This document shows positions 55,528 to 64,000 of a DNA stretch of 64,000 nt, piece after piece. A model generated the notes under the pieces. It did not search any database, was not told where the DNA came from, and saw only the letters and a program-made list of their open reading frames with translations. This DNA comes from Paraburkholderia sp. DHOC27 (GTDB lineage: Bacteria; Pseudomonadota; Gammaproteobacteria; Burkholderiales; Burkholderiaceae). The stretch is taken from contig NZ_QVQV01000003.1 of the NCBI RefSeq assembly GCF_003429005.1, positions 248,723-312,722 of the forward strand. Reading direction: 5' to 3'. The translations under genes and the position numbers were made by a program. Each line of letters begins with the position of its first letter. The first letter of the stretch is position 1.

Positions 55528-57006
55528 TTATTCGACGTGTTCGCCGTGCAGGCTCACGTCCAGGCCTTCGCGTTCCTCTTCTTCCGTCACGCGGATGCCC
55601 ATCACCAGATCGATCACCTTCAGCAGGATGAAGCTCACCACGCCGCTGTAGACCAGCGTCGTCAGCACGCCCTTGGCCTGCAGGATCACGCTGCCGTCCG
55701 CGCCGCCAATGTCCTTCACCGCGAACACGCCCGTCAGCAGTGCACCGACGATACCGCCGACGCAGTGCACGCCGAACGCGTCGAGCGAGTCGTCGTAGCC
55801 GAGCTTGGCCTTGAGCCACGTCGCCGACCAGAAGCAGATCACGCCAGCAGCAATACCGATCACCAGCGAACCGCCGATCCCGACGAAGCCCGAAGCCGGC
55901 GTAATCGCCACCAGACCCGCCACTGCACCCGACACGATACCGAGCACCGACGGCTTGCCCTTGGCGATCCACTCAGCAAACATCCAGGCGAGTGCTGCGG
56001 CTGCCGTTGCCACTTGCGTAGCGAACATCGCGAAGCCGGCACGGCCGTCTGCTGCCACTGCCGAACCTGCGTTGAAACCGAACCAGCCCACCCACAGCAT
56101 CGCGCCACCAATCAGCGTGAGCGTGAGGTTGTGCGGAGCCATCACTTCCTTGCCGTAGCCGACGCGCTTGCCGAGCACCAGGCAGCACACCAGACCAGCG
56201 ATACCGGCGTTGATGTGCACCACCGTGCCGCCTGCGAAGTCGAGGATGCCTGCCGTAGCCAGCCAGCCGGTCGGTTCCCAGACCATGTGCGCGATCGGCG
56301 AGTAGACGATGATCGACCACAGGGTCATGAATACCAGCATGGCCGAAAACTTCATGCGGTCAGCGAAGGCACCCGTGATCAGGGCCGGCGTGATGATCGC
56401 GAAGGTCATCTGATACACGCAGTAGACCGTTTCCGGGATCGTCGGCGCGAGGTGGCTAACCGTCAGCGTCGTGGCCTTGTCGCCGTGGATGTAGTTCATC
56501 CCGGCCATGAAGACACGCGAGAAGCCGCCGATGAACATGCCGCCCGGCGTGAAGGCGAGGCTATAGCCCACCACCACCCAGACGATCGTCACCACGCAGG
56601 TGATCGCGAAGCTTTGCATCAGCGTCGCCAGCACGTTCTTCTTGCGGACCATGCCGCCGTAGAACAGTGCGAGACCCGGGATCGTCATGAACAGCACGAG
56701 CGCGGTGGAGGTCAGCATCCAGGCGGTGTCGCCCGAGTTGATCTTCGACGAATCGACCGAGAACGGTGCGGTCGGTGCTGCCGGTGCGGCGGCAGCGGCT
56801 GCGCCCGAGGCATCGGCCGCGGAAGCTGCGTTGGCGGTGCCTGCGGTGGCCGCAGGTGCCGACGCGTCGGCAGCCGGTGCGCTTGCCGTGGTGTCGGCAG
56901 GTGCGGAGGCGGCTGCGGGTGCTGAAGCGTCGTCCGCGAGAGCGGCGCCGATACCGCCCGCAAGCAGCGATCCGGCCATCAGCAAGGACATCAATAATTT
57001 GCGCAT
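55528..57006 (-). CDS. amtB: Ammonium transporter AmtB with long Ala/Ser-rich periplasmic extension
   Basis: Trimeric inner-membrane ammonium channel, 492 residues. After the signal peptide (MRKLLMSLLMAGSLLAGGIG…ALA) come about 55 residues almost entirely Ala/Ser/Pro/Asp/Thr before the mature core begins near DSSKINSGDTAWML. The core shows ALFYGGMVRKKNVLATLMQSF, FAGGTVVHINAGIAGL, GAMLWVGWFGFNAGSA and the twin-His helices LDAFGVHCVGGIVGALLTG. It lies 28 bp after glnK, its expected regulator. Confidence 0.95.
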   Translation of the reverse strand: MRKLLMSLLMAGSLLAGGIGAALADDASAPAAASAPADTTASAPAADASAPAATAGTANAASAADASGAAAAAAPAAPTAPFSVDSSKINSGDTAWMLTSTALVLFMTIPGLALFYGGMVRKKNVLATLMQSFAITCVVTIVWVVVGYSLAFTPGGMFIGGFSRVFMAGMNYIHGDKATTLTVSHLAPTIPETVYCVYQMTFAIITPALITGAFADRMKFSAMLVFMTLWSIIVYSPIAHMVWEPTGWLATAGILDFAGGTVVHINAGIAGLVCCLVLGKRVGYGKEVMAPHNLTLTLIGGAMLWVGWFGFNAGSAVAADGRAGFAMFATQVATAAAALAWMFAEWIAKGKPSVLGIVSGAVAGLVAITPASGFVGIGGSLVIGIAAGVICFWSATWLKAKLGYDDSLDAFGVHCVGGIVGALLTGVFAVKDIGGADGSVILQAKGVLTTLVYSGVVSFILLKVIDLVMGIRVTEEEEREGLDVSLHGEHVE

Positions 57007-57034
57007 CTTCGTTTCCTCTTGTCGCTATCTTTTA

Positions 57035-57454
<420 letters not shown>

Positions 57455-57553
57455 TTACTGGTTCACCTGTGCCGTTGCGTCGACCTCCGGCGACCCGCTC
57501 GCCCGTCGATGCACGCCGGTAAAACGTCCCGGCAGTGCGCGCGGGGCAGTAAC

Positions 57554-57569
57554 AGCAACTCGCATGCCA
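57554..57569 (-). promoter_or_regulatory. Sigma-54-type promoter of glnK-amtB
   Basis: Read on the minus strand: TGGCATG-CGAG-TTGCT, with the invariant GG and GC exactly 10 nt apart. The position gives an mRNA leader of about 170 nt before glnK. This agrees with NtrC/RpoN control of glnK-amtB in proteobacteria. Confidence 0.8.
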
Positions 57570-57708
57570 TGTGAACATCCAGTGACATGGAACCGGTACC
57601 GCGCACCGCTGCGGCGCACCCCTGGCCGGATGGCCAACGTGGGCGGGGAACGGTGGCGCGTGGCGTGGATCGTTGCTAGAGTGTCCGCAGGCACCGAATG
57701 CAGCGAGC

Positions 57709-57760
57709 GCACCAAAGGCGCTCATGCCCGGACGCCCGCCAATCAACCATGCACCAAAAC
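57709..57760. promoter_or_regulatory. Possible NtrC-binding half-sites upstream of glnK
   Basis: GCACCAAA occurs at 57709-57716 and again within TGCACCAAAAC at 57750-57760. The spacing of 42 bp is about four helical turns, both in the same orientation, roughly 165–215 bp upstream of the predicted start. The left half matches the NtrC consensus TGCACCAAAA, but the right halves are weak. Confidence 0.4.
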
Positions 57761-57831
57761 CGATCATCAGTTGATTCGGGGCACAGACGTAACGTTACAT
57801 GCACATTTTTTGTGCATCCAAGGGGAACACC

Positions 57832-58086
57832 ATGAAGCAACCGAACGACGTCTTTAACGATTTGCAGGCGCGCGTGAGCGATCTGCTCAAGAACTCGCCG
57901 GCCAAGGATGTCGAACGCAACGTCAAGGCCATGCTGTCGCAAGGCTTCTCGAAGCTCGATCTCGTCACGCGCGAAGAATTCGATACCCAGACCCAGGTGC
58001 TGGTGCGCACGCGCGCGCGCCTCGAGGAACTGGAGCGCCGGGTCGCCGAACTCGAACAGAAGCTGCCGGTCACGCATACGTCCTGA
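57832..58086 (+). CDS. ubiK: Ubiquinone biosynthesis accessory factor UbiK (YqiC/BMFP family)
   Basis: 84-residue helical protein MKQPNDVFNDLQARVSDLLK…, with a C-terminal coiled coil of heptads LVRTRARLEELERRVAELEQKL. The family trimerises, binds lipid and helps UbiJ in aerobic ubiquinone synthesis. The start after AAGGGGAACACC is used; an ATG 11 codons earlier is not family-like. Divergent from glnK. Confidence 0.92.
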   Translation: MKQPNDVFNDLQARVSDLLKNSPAKDVERNVKAMLSQGFSKLDLVTREEFDTQTQVLVRTRARLEELERRVAELEQKLPVTHTS

Positions 58087-58368
58087 ACCCGGCTGCGGTT
58101 CATACCTCTGGCCTGCCGCATCACGGAGATCTCCACAACGGAAGGTCTCCTGATCTTTCGATCCGTCCGATCATCCCGAGCGCCCCGATCACCACTGCTC
58201 CCGCCACCCCGAGCGTGCGGCGAGGCGGGTGATCGTGCGCGCGGCGAGAAACTCGAAACAGGCCAGCGTTTTCTTGAGAGCGAAACATCACCGGCAAGCG
58301 AGCCGTGACGTCATCAGCGCTTTAGGAGACTGTGCGCGCACGCTGCGCGCCGTCTGACGGGAGAAATC

Positions 58369-59997
58369 ATGTCGCTTGCCGTGGTGCGCAGTCGCGCGCC
58401 GGCCGCTGGCCGCGCGCCCGAAGTAACGGTCGAGGTCCACCTCGCCAACGGATTACCCTCTTTTTCGATCGTCGGCCTGCCGGATCTGGAAGTGCGCGAA
58501 AGCCGCGAACGCGTGCGCGCGGCACTGCAGAACTGTGGCTACGACTTTCCAGTGCGGCGCATCACCGTCAATCTGGCGCCAGCGGATTTGCCCAAAGAAT
58601 CGGGGCGCTTCGATCTGCCCATCGCGCTTGGAATCCTCGCCGCGAGCGGACAGATTCCGGCGGAGTCGCTGATGCATCGCGAGTTTGCCGGCGAGTTGTC
58701 GTTGACCGGTGCGTTGCGTCCCATGCGCGGTGCGTTTGCGATGGCATGCGGCACGGCGCGCAGCCATACGGCGCATGAGGAGGCGAGTGTCGCTGAGGGG
58801 TCGTATGCGGCTGCGGATGCTGGCAGTGGCGCGCTCCCGTTAGCCTCCACGGAACGGACTCGCGAGATGGATCGCCCACCCGAGCTTTACCTACCGGCGG
58901 CCAGCGCGGCCGAGGCCGCCCTCGTGCCCGGCGTGGACGTCTACGGCGCCGCCGACCTGCCCGCGCTATGCGCGCATCTGGCCGGCACGCCCGATTGCCG
59001 ACTCACGCCGGTGAGCGCGCCGGAACTCAGCGATGCGCCCGTCGTCGGTCAACCCGACATGACGGACGTGATCGGTCAACGCGGCGCGCGACGGGCGCTG
59101 GAAGTGGCCGCGGCCGGTGGTCATCATGTCCTGATGGTCGGCCCTCCGGGCGCCGGGAAGTCGATGCTGGCAGCGCGGCTGCCCAGCCTGTTGCCGCCCA
59201 TGACGGATGAGGAAGCACTTACTTCTGCCGCCCTGCTGTCTGCCAGCAGGACCGGCTTCTCGCCCACGCAGTGGCGTCGACGGCCGTTCCGCGCGCCGCA
59301 TCATTCGTCGAGCGCGGCGGCGCTGGTCGGCGGGCGCAATCCGCCGCAGCCAGGAGAAATCACCCTCGCGCATCTCGGCGTGTTGTTCCTCGACGAGCTT
59401 CCCGAGTTCGACAGGCACGTCCTGGAGACGCTGCGCGAACCGCTCGAAGCTGGACGCATCACGATTTCGCGCGCCGCCCTGCAAGCGGACTTCCCCGCTG
59501 CCTGCCAGTTGATCGCGGCCATGAATCCGTGCCCGTGTGGATGGCGCGGCGATCCGAATGGACGCTGCCGCTGTACGCCGGAGGTGGCCGCCCGCTATCT
59601 GCGCAAGCTCTCGGGACCGCTGCTCGACCGGATCGACATCCAGATCGAGATTCCTGCGCTAACGCCCGCCGAGTTATCCGCGCGAACGGCTGTCAGCGGT
59701 GAATCCAGCGCTGCGATTGCGGAGCGCGTCAGCGCGGCGCGCGCGAGGCAACTGGCGCGTCAAGGGAAAACCAACCGCGAGTTGAGCGGGCGCGAGGTGG
59801 ATGAGGTCTGTCGCCCGGATGCGGCCGGCGAGGCGCTGCTGCGCGAAGCAGGCGATCGCTTCGGCTGGTCGGCACGCGCCTATTACCGCGTGCTGAAGGT
59901 GGCGCGCACCGTCGCGGATCTCGCGGGCGACGAAATGCCCAGCGGGGGGCAGATCGCCGAAGCGGTCCAATATCGGCGCGCGTTTGCATCCGCGTAA
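58369..59997 (+). CDS. comM: YifB/ComM-family Mg-chelatase-like AAA+ ATPase
   Basis: Branch-migration helicase that helps integrate imported DNA during transformation. The N-terminal S5/Lon-like domain is VEVHLANGLPSFSIVGLPDLEVRESRERVRAALQN. The AAA+ core has MVGPPGAGKSMLAARLPSLLPP (Walker A), VLFLDELPEF (Walker B) and AMNPCPCGWRGDPNGRCRCTP with Zn-type cysteines. The C-terminal domain has SGPLLDRIDIQIEIP. Length is 542 residues; about 45 extra, low-conservation residues lie near 130-175 between the two domains. comF is also in this window. Confidence 0.94.
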   Translation: MSLAVVRSRAPAAGRAPEVTVEVHLANGLPSFSIVGLPDLEVRESRERVRAALQNCGYDFPVRRITVNLAPADLPKESGRFDLPIALGILAASGQIPAESLMHREFAGELSLTGALRPMRGAFAMACGTARSHTAHEEASVAEGSYAAADAGSGALPLASTERTREMDRPPELYLPAASAAEAALVPGVDVYGAADLPALCAHLAGTPDCRLTPVSAPELSDAPVVGQPDMTDVIGQRGARRALEVAAAGGHHVLMVGPPGAGKSMLAARLPSLLPPMTDEEALTSAALLSASRTGFSPTQWRRRPFRAPHHSSSAAALVGGRNPPQPGEITLAHLGVLFLDELPEFDRHVLETLREPLEAGRITISRAALQADFPAACQLIAAMNPCPCGWRGDPNGRCRCTPEVAARYLRKLSGPLLDRIDIQIEIPALTPAELSARTAVSGESSAAIAERVSAARARQLARQGKTNRELSGREVDEVCRPDAAGEALLREAGDRFGWSARAYYRVLKVARTVADLAGDEMPSGGQIAEAVQYRRAFASA

Positions 59998-60335
59998 AGC
60001 AAAAAAATAACTGTCAAGACTTGACTTATGCACACAAACGCCTTCCTGACAAATTCCAAGGCATTCGAAAGGTGCATTTAAGGCGCAGAACTCAAGTCAT
60101 TGATTTTATTTCGCTTTTTAAAATATGCAGAATGCGGTAAAACTAACAGAAAGCCCGCCGGATGGGCATTTGCGGGCATCTCGCAAACGTTCTCCACAAA
60201 GTTATCCACAAGCCCTGTGGGTAACAGGAAAAGGTCCATGAAATCCATGAATTAGCGCTACAACCTGCGAAGGAACTTTCACTCAGGCATTTGATCATGA
60301 CGCGGCCTCGAAGACCGCTAGTGTTTAGCCGCCAA
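59998..60335. other. A/T-rich intergenic region after comM with DnaA-box-like cluster
   Basis: About 338 bp, clearly more A/T-rich than its surroundings (for example 60095-60130), between two convergent genes. It contains the DnaA-box-like sites listed separately. No gene is seen. Confidence 0.6.
60190..60224. promoter_or_regulatory. Cluster of three DnaA-box-like sequences
   Basis: TTCTCCACA (60190-60198, 8/9), TTATCCACA (60202-60210, perfect 9/9) and TGTGGGTAA (60216-60224, 8/9 to the reverse box TGTGGATAA). The last two form an inverted repeat that could also fold as a hairpin, so a terminator for the leftward lipoprotein gene is an alternative reading. Confidence 0.5.
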
Positions 60336-60989
60336 TCAATAGAGCTGGAACGACTGGAAAAACTGGTCCACCTGTTCCTGCGGCAACGGCTGGCTCGCAA
60401 TGATCGCCGCCTGATACACGCGCTTGCCATGTACCACCAGCCGCGCATAGATGGTGCGGCTTTCCTTGTCCTCACCCGCCTTGCCGCTCAGCTTCATCTC
60501 CAGCCCGGCGATCTGGCCGCCGGCCGCCAGCGGGATCGGCACCGCGTGCGCATCCGGCGCGGCGCCTACGTTGCGGGCAAGGCCGTCGCGCAGGAAGTCG
60601 AGCGCGGCTTGCTGGGTCTGGGGCGTGTCCGAAGGCAGCATCACCGTGCCGACCGCGAATACCGCCTTGCCGGCTTCTGCCGTTTGCATGGCCATCTGCA
60701 TGGGCGTGCCGCCAATGTCGATCTGGCGCGCGTCGTCGCTGGGCTTGGCGGGCAGATCCACGGAGTAGCCGTTGTCGTTGTTCATGATGGTGCGCCAGTC
60801 GTAGGTCGGCGAGCAGGCCGTCAACGTGCCGCTCACGGCAATGACGCACATGACGGTGGCCACCAGCGCGCGGATTCCGAAGAAAGGTGAGCCCGGTTGG
60901 CGCTCAAGCCGGCGCGCGGCGGCGGTGAGGAGAGTAATGGCGCGAAGCAGCAGGCGTGGGACGGGCAATCCAGAAGCGGGACGAGGCAT
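60336..60989 (-). CDS. Putative lipoprotein of unknown function
   Basis: The mature part reads as a secreted lipoprotein: a hydrophobic stretch (RALVATVMCVIAVSGTLTAC) ends in a lipobox with Cys, then SPTYDWRTIMNNDNGYSVDLPAKPS. The rest is about 140 residues of mixed alpha/beta with FFQSFQLY at the end. The start is uncertain: MPRPASGLPVP is used, but this leaves about 50 residues before the signal helix, so a later start (ATG at 60851 or a nearby GTG) may be the real one. No function can be assigned. Confidence 0.7.
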   Translation of the reverse strand: MPRPASGLPVPRLLLRAITLLTAAARRLERQPGSPFFGIRALVATVMCVIAVSGTLTACSPTYDWRTIMNNDNGYSVDLPAKPSDDARQIDIGGTPMQMAMQTAEAGKAVFAVGTVMLPSDTPQTQQAALDFLRDGLARNVGAAPDAHAVPIPLAAGGQIAGLEMKLSGKAGEDKESRTIYARLVVHGKRVYQAAIIASQPLPQEQVDQFFQSFQLY

Positions 60990-61138
60990 GGGAAAGGTGT
61001 CGGAAAAGACTGAGGCATAAAGCACCATTATCTCCGACCCGACAAGGCGCGCTCCTGGCTTGCCCAGGAATTCGGCGATCCGGCTACAATAGCCCAGCTA
61101 CGTTGCGCGCGTTCTGCGCGAATCTTGAGGTCCCGATC

Positions 61139-61663
61139 ATGAGTGCTACCCCCGCTTCCAAACGCGCCAGCCCTGTCCGCTACCTTGCAATGGCCGTCGT
61201 TGCCGGCGCCATTGCGGTTGCCGGTTACTTCGCGTTCAACGGCCAGCAGCGTGTGCCCGACGCGACTTTCACGCTGCTTTCGGGGCAGAAGGTCTCGACG
61301 GCTGATCTGAAAGGCAAGGTTTATCTGATCAACTTCTGGGCGACCAACTGCGACACCTGCATGCAGGAAATGCCGCAGATGGTGAAGACCTATAACCGCT
61401 TCAAGGGCCAAGGGCTGGAATTCGTGGCGGTGGCCATGAACTACGATGCGCCCATGTACGTGGCGAATTACAGCGAAACGCGCCGTTTGCCGTTCAAGGT
61501 TGCGATGGACGACGGTTCGGCTGCCAAGCAGTTCGGCAACGTGCAACTGACGCCGACCACCTTCGTAGTAGACAAGGACGGCAAGATTCTGAAGCGCTAC
61601 GTCGGCGAGCCGCAGTTCGCCGAACTCGATCAGCTGCTCGAAAAGGCGCTGAAGTCGGCCTGA
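61139..61663 (+). CDS. TlpA-family thioredoxin-like protein
   Basis: 174-residue membrane-anchored thiol-disulfide protein. An N-terminal helix (LAMAVVAGAIAVAGYFAF) is followed by the redox domain FTLLSGQKVSTADLKGKVYLINFWATNCDTCMQEMPQMVKTYNRF. The active site is Cys71-Asp-Thr-Cys74, where the usual TlpA/ResA form is CxPC. TPTTFVVDKDGKILKRYVGEP carries the cis-Pro loop. GAGG lies 8 nt before ATG. It could reduce cytochrome c or copper-site cysteines; the target is unknown. Confidence 0.9.
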   Translation: MSATPASKRASPVRYLAMAVVAGAIAVAGYFAFNGQQRVPDATFTLLSGQKVSTADLKGKVYLINFWATNCDTCMQEMPQMVKTYNRFKGQGLEFVAVAMNYDAPMYVANYSETRRLPFKVAMDDGSAAKQFGNVQLTPTTFVVDKDGKILKRYVGEPQFAELDQLLEKALKSA

Positions 61664-61692
61664 AGCAACCTGAAGCAACGCGCTTCCCAAAC

Positions 61693-61737
61693 AAAACGCG
61701 CCGGTAGCAGGCTCTCTGCTACCGGCGCGTTGCTTTT
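61693..61737. terminator. Bidirectional terminator after the TlpA-like gene
   Basis: ACGCGCCGGTAGCAG and CTGCTACCGGCGCGT form a perfect 15-bp stem with a 5-nt loop. AAAA precedes and TGCTTTT follows, which suits the convergent response-regulator gene too. Confidence 0.9.
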
Positions 61738-61777
61738 GGCGCGTATGCCTTAGCCTGCACTCAAGCCGCCAGCGTGC

Positions 61778-63130
61778 TCACCGTTCCGCGTCCCCTTTCA
61801 CCGCCAACCCATACCGCTTGATCTTCTCGTAGAGCGTGGCCTTGCCTAACTGCAAACGGTCCGCCGCCACCGCCACGCTGCCGCCCGTCTGCTCCAGTGC
61901 CTGTGCGATCACGGCCCGCTCGAACTGCTCGACACGCTCCTTGAGCGGTTGCGCATCGGACGCCTCACTGGCAGACACGGTCATCGGATCCTCCGCGACA
62001 CCGAGCACGAAGCGATCCGCGGCGTTGCGCAGTTCCCGCACATTGCCGGGCCAGTCGCGCTGCATCAGACCCGCGCGTTGACGGTCGGTGAGGATCGGCG
62101 CGGGCCGTTGATAACGCACCGCCGCGTCGAGCAGGAAATGTTCGAAGAGCGGCACGATGTCCTCGCGACGCTCCGCAAGCGGCGGCAGCGCGATCGTCAC
62201 CACGTTGAGCCGGTACAACAGATCGCGCCGGAACGTACCGGCCGCGACGTGCTCCGTCATATCGCCTTTGGCGGCGGCGACGATCCGGCAGTTCACGCGA
62301 ATGGGCTGATTCGAGCCGAGCCGTTCCAGCACGCCATCCTGCAGCACGCGCAGCAGCTTCACCTGCAGCCCGAGCGGCATGCTCTCGATCTCGTCCAGAA
62401 ACAGCGTGCCGCCTGATGCATGTTCGAGCTTGCCGATGCGTCGTTTGGCTGCGCCGGTAAACGCCCCCTGCTCGTAGCCGAACATCTCCGATTCGAACAT
62501 CGGCTCGGGCAGCGCGCCGCAGTTGACCGCGATAAATGGCTTGTCGCGACGCGGCGACAACTCGTGCAGGCTGCGTGCAATCAGTTCCTTGCCCGCACCT
62601 GTATCGCCATTGATCAGGACCGAAGCGTCGGTGGGCGCGATATTCGCGATCAGACGCCGCACCTGTTCGATGACCGGACTGCGGCCGATGATGCGCGGCG
62701 CAATCGTGTTTTGTCCCGCTAGTTGCCGGCGCAGCGCGTGGTTTTCGAGCAGCAGCGTGCGTCGTTCGAGCGCGCGCCGCACCGTTTCGATCAGGCGTTC
62801 GGATGCAAACGGCTTCTCGATGAAGTCGTAGGCGCCGTCGCGCATCGCCTGCACGGCCATCGAGATATCGCCGTGTCCGGTGACCAGAATCACCGGCACG
62901 TCCGGTGCGCGTTCGTGACACTGCGCCAGCAGATCGAGGCCGCTTGCGCCCGGCAGACGGATATCGCTGACAATCACGCCCGCAAAATCCGCGTTGATAT
63001 CGCGCGCTGCGGATTCGACCGACGCGTGGCCCGTCACGGTGAATCCCGCCAGTTGCAGACTCTGCACGCTGGCGCGACGCACCAGTTCGTCGTCTTCGAT
63101 ATACAGCACAGGCAAGCTATGGTTGACCAT
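61778..63130 (-). CDS. dctD: Sigma-54-dependent response regulator (DctD/NtrC family)
   Basis: 450 residues. The receiver domain (1-125) has [16 protein letters not shown], phospho-Asp in [13 protein letters not shown] and [11 protein letters not shown]. The AAA+ activator domain (about 150-380) has [16 protein letters not shown], the sigma-54 contact loop GAFTGA, and [15 protein letters not shown] Fis-type HTH ([23 protein letters not shown]) ends it. It is paired with a DctB-like kinase gene upstream, so C4-dicarboxylate uptake is the likely target, though no dctA is in view. Confidence 0.9.
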   Translation of the reverse strand: MVNHSLPVLYIEDDELVRRASVQSLQLAGFTVTGHASVESAARDINADFAGVIVSDIRLPGASGLDLLAQCHERAPDVPVILVTGHGDISMAVQAMRDGAYDFIEKPFASERLIETVRRALERRTLLLENHALRRQLAGQNTIAPRIIGRSPVIEQVRRLIANIAPTDASVLINGDTGAGKELIARSLHELSPRRDKPFIAVNCGALPEPMFESEMFGYEQGAFTGAAKRRIGKLEHASGGTLFLDEIESMPLGLQVKLLRVLQDGVLERLGSNQPIRVNCRIVAAAKGDMTEHVAAGTFRRDLLYRLNVVTIALPPLAERREDIVPLFEHFLLDAAVRYQRPAPILTDRQRAGLMQRDWPGNVRELRNAADRFVLGVAEDPMTVSASEASDAQPLKERVEQFERAVIAQALEQTGGSVAVAADRLQLGKATLYEKIKRYGLAVKGDAER

Positions 63131-63216
63131 GATCCTTCGGCGCCTTGAACATCTGTTTATCTTTCATTAGTATGGCTGGGCAAATTTCCTCGTCCGCGCG
63201 GCACACAAAAACCGGC

Positions 63217-64000
63217 TTAGTGATTCTCCGCGAACTGATGCGTCGCCTGCACGCGTGCCCGGCGTAACGTCAGCACGAACAGCGCGCCCCCTTCCGGCGC
63301 GTTGCGCGCCACCAGCGAGCCACCGGCGTCGCGCGCAATGGACGACGAAATCGCCAGACCAAGCCCCAGTCCCTGTCCCATCTCCTTGGTGGTGAAGAAC
63401 GGCTCGAAGAGTCGTGGCAAGACATCGTCAGGAATGCCAGGCCCATTGTCATGCACGGAGATGGACAACGTCGCTTCGGTGGCTTCGATTTCAATCTCGA
63501 TGCGCGGCATGGGCCGTTCGCCCGCCCGCAAAACGGCGCCGCTCGTGGCGCCACCCACGTCCTCACCGGCCCCCACCTCCGCGGTCGCATCCACCGCATT
63601 GCCGAGCAGGTTGATCAGCACCTGTTCGAGCCGCAGTTCATCGCAATTCCCTACCAGGTCTGCGTGTTCGACAGTCGGATCAAACAACACGCGGGTGCCC
63701 GCCTCGACGTCAATCACGGTCAGCACCACCTGCACACTCTCGAGCCGCTTTTGCAGCAGCGCCAGCACATTGCGTAACGCACGCGCCAGTGGTGCACGTG
63801 CACTGCGCGGTCGCGCGCGGCCCACGAACAGCTTCAACTGATTCGTGATCTTGCCCATCCGTTCGGTGAGCGACGCAATAGCCTCCAGATTCTCGCGCGC
63901 AGCCGCCTGGTCACCACGTTCCAGCAGCACGCGCGTGTTGTCCGAGAATCCTCGTAGCGCGGCGAGCGGCTGATTCAATTCGTGTGTGATACCCGCCGCC
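63217..64000 (-). CDS. dctB: Sensor histidine kinase, DctB-like (N-terminal part beyond window)
   Basis: Only the kinase end is present; the frame runs off the right edge. The H-box ITHELNQPLAALRGFSDN carries the phospho-His close to the edge, followed by the N-box LINLLGNAVDATAEVG, and the G1 and G2 boxes VHDNGPGIPDD and GQGLGLGLAISSSIA. This H-box form is typical of DctB-type kinases. It is 86 bp upstream of the response regulator on the same strand. An inserted loop (GAGEDVGGATSGAVLRAGERP) follows the N-box. Confidence 0.88.
   Translation of the reverse strand, partial: AAGITHELNQPLAALRGFSDNTRVLLERGDQAAARENLEAIASLTERMGKITNQLKLFVGRARPRSARAPLARALRNVLALLQKRLESVQVVLTVIDVEAGTRVLFDPTVEHADLVGNCDELRLEQVLINLLGNAVDATAEVGAGEDVGGATSGAVLRAGERPMPRIEIEIEATEATLSISVHDNGPGIPDDVLPRLFEPFFTTKEMGQGLGLGLAISSSIARDAGGSLVARNAPEGGALFVLTLRRARVQATHQFAENH

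Noticed and set aside
60190..60224. Chromosomal replication origin
   Set aside because: No dnaA, dnaN, gyrB, rpmH, parA or parB is nearby, and three boxes are too few. I kept it only as a DnaA-site candidate.

Overview
The window is about 61-62 % GC by eye and is densely packed with core genes. Protein sequences and gene order (ispE–tRNA-Gln–prs–rplY–pth, then the cyd, nag, cox, pts and gsh clusters) match the main chromosome of a beta-proteobacterium of the Burkholderia/Paraburkholderia group. Paraburkholderia is the most likely genus; this is inferred from recalled homologues, not from a search. I see no phage, insertion sequence, integrase, CRISPR array or rRNA operon.

Layout. 1–4768: end of ispE, a tRNA-Gln(UUG), prs, rplY, pth, hisC. 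4919–10664: a YfhL-type ferredoxin, coaD, rsmD, ftsY, a glutathione-type isomerase with a fumarylacetoacetase-fold hydrolase, and ybiB. 10744–12369: a leucine-rich leader ORF followed by a 2-isopropylmalate synthase gene that lacks its regulatory domain. 12551–14470: an NTF2-like protein, then rpoH behind a perfect CIRCE operator. 14746–17947: the cytochrome bd operon cydP-cydA-cydB-cydX. 18034–25422: a GlcNAc operon nagR-nagA-nagB(II)-nagF-nagE with a complete dedicated PTS. 25797–29358: a MarR–acetyltransferase fusion, an orphan metQ and a chemoreceptor. 29601–40466: a large aerobic respiration block with cytochrome c oxidase (ctaC, D, E, G), heme O/A synthesis (cyoE, ctaA), SURF1 and two SCO-type copper chaperones. 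40723–46462: bioC, comF, trmL, gpsA, secB, grxC, a rhodanese, gpmA. 46931–52464: a ctpA-type protease, a MoeB/ThiF-type enzyme, and the general PTS proteins ptsI, ptsH and a mannose-family EIIA. 52814–57373: glutathione synthesis (gshA, gshB), amtB and glnK behind a sigma-54-type promoter. 57832–64000: ubiK, comM, a lipoprotein, a TlpA-like thioredoxin, and a DctD/DctB-type two-component pair cut by the window edge.

How the parts fit. The nag operon imports and phosphorylates GlcNAc (NagE plus the EIIA-HPr-EI fusion), deacetylates it (NagA) and deaminates it to fructose-6-P (NagB-II), under a GntR repressor whose promoter spacer carries likely half-sites. The cox block encodes the oxidase together with most of its copper and heme assembly machinery. 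The cyd operon supplies the high-affinity alternative oxidase. GlnK/AmtB handle ammonium.

This is mostly ordinary core genome and I did not find a wholly new system. The features that most deserve a second look are: the near-leaderless Leu/CUA-rich leader ORF before a truncated leuA; an oxidase subunit II carrying both cytochrome c and OmpA-like peptidoglycan-binding domains; a NagE with a second EIIB domain that has lost its active-site cysteine; and a tight cluster of DnaA-box-like sites after comM.
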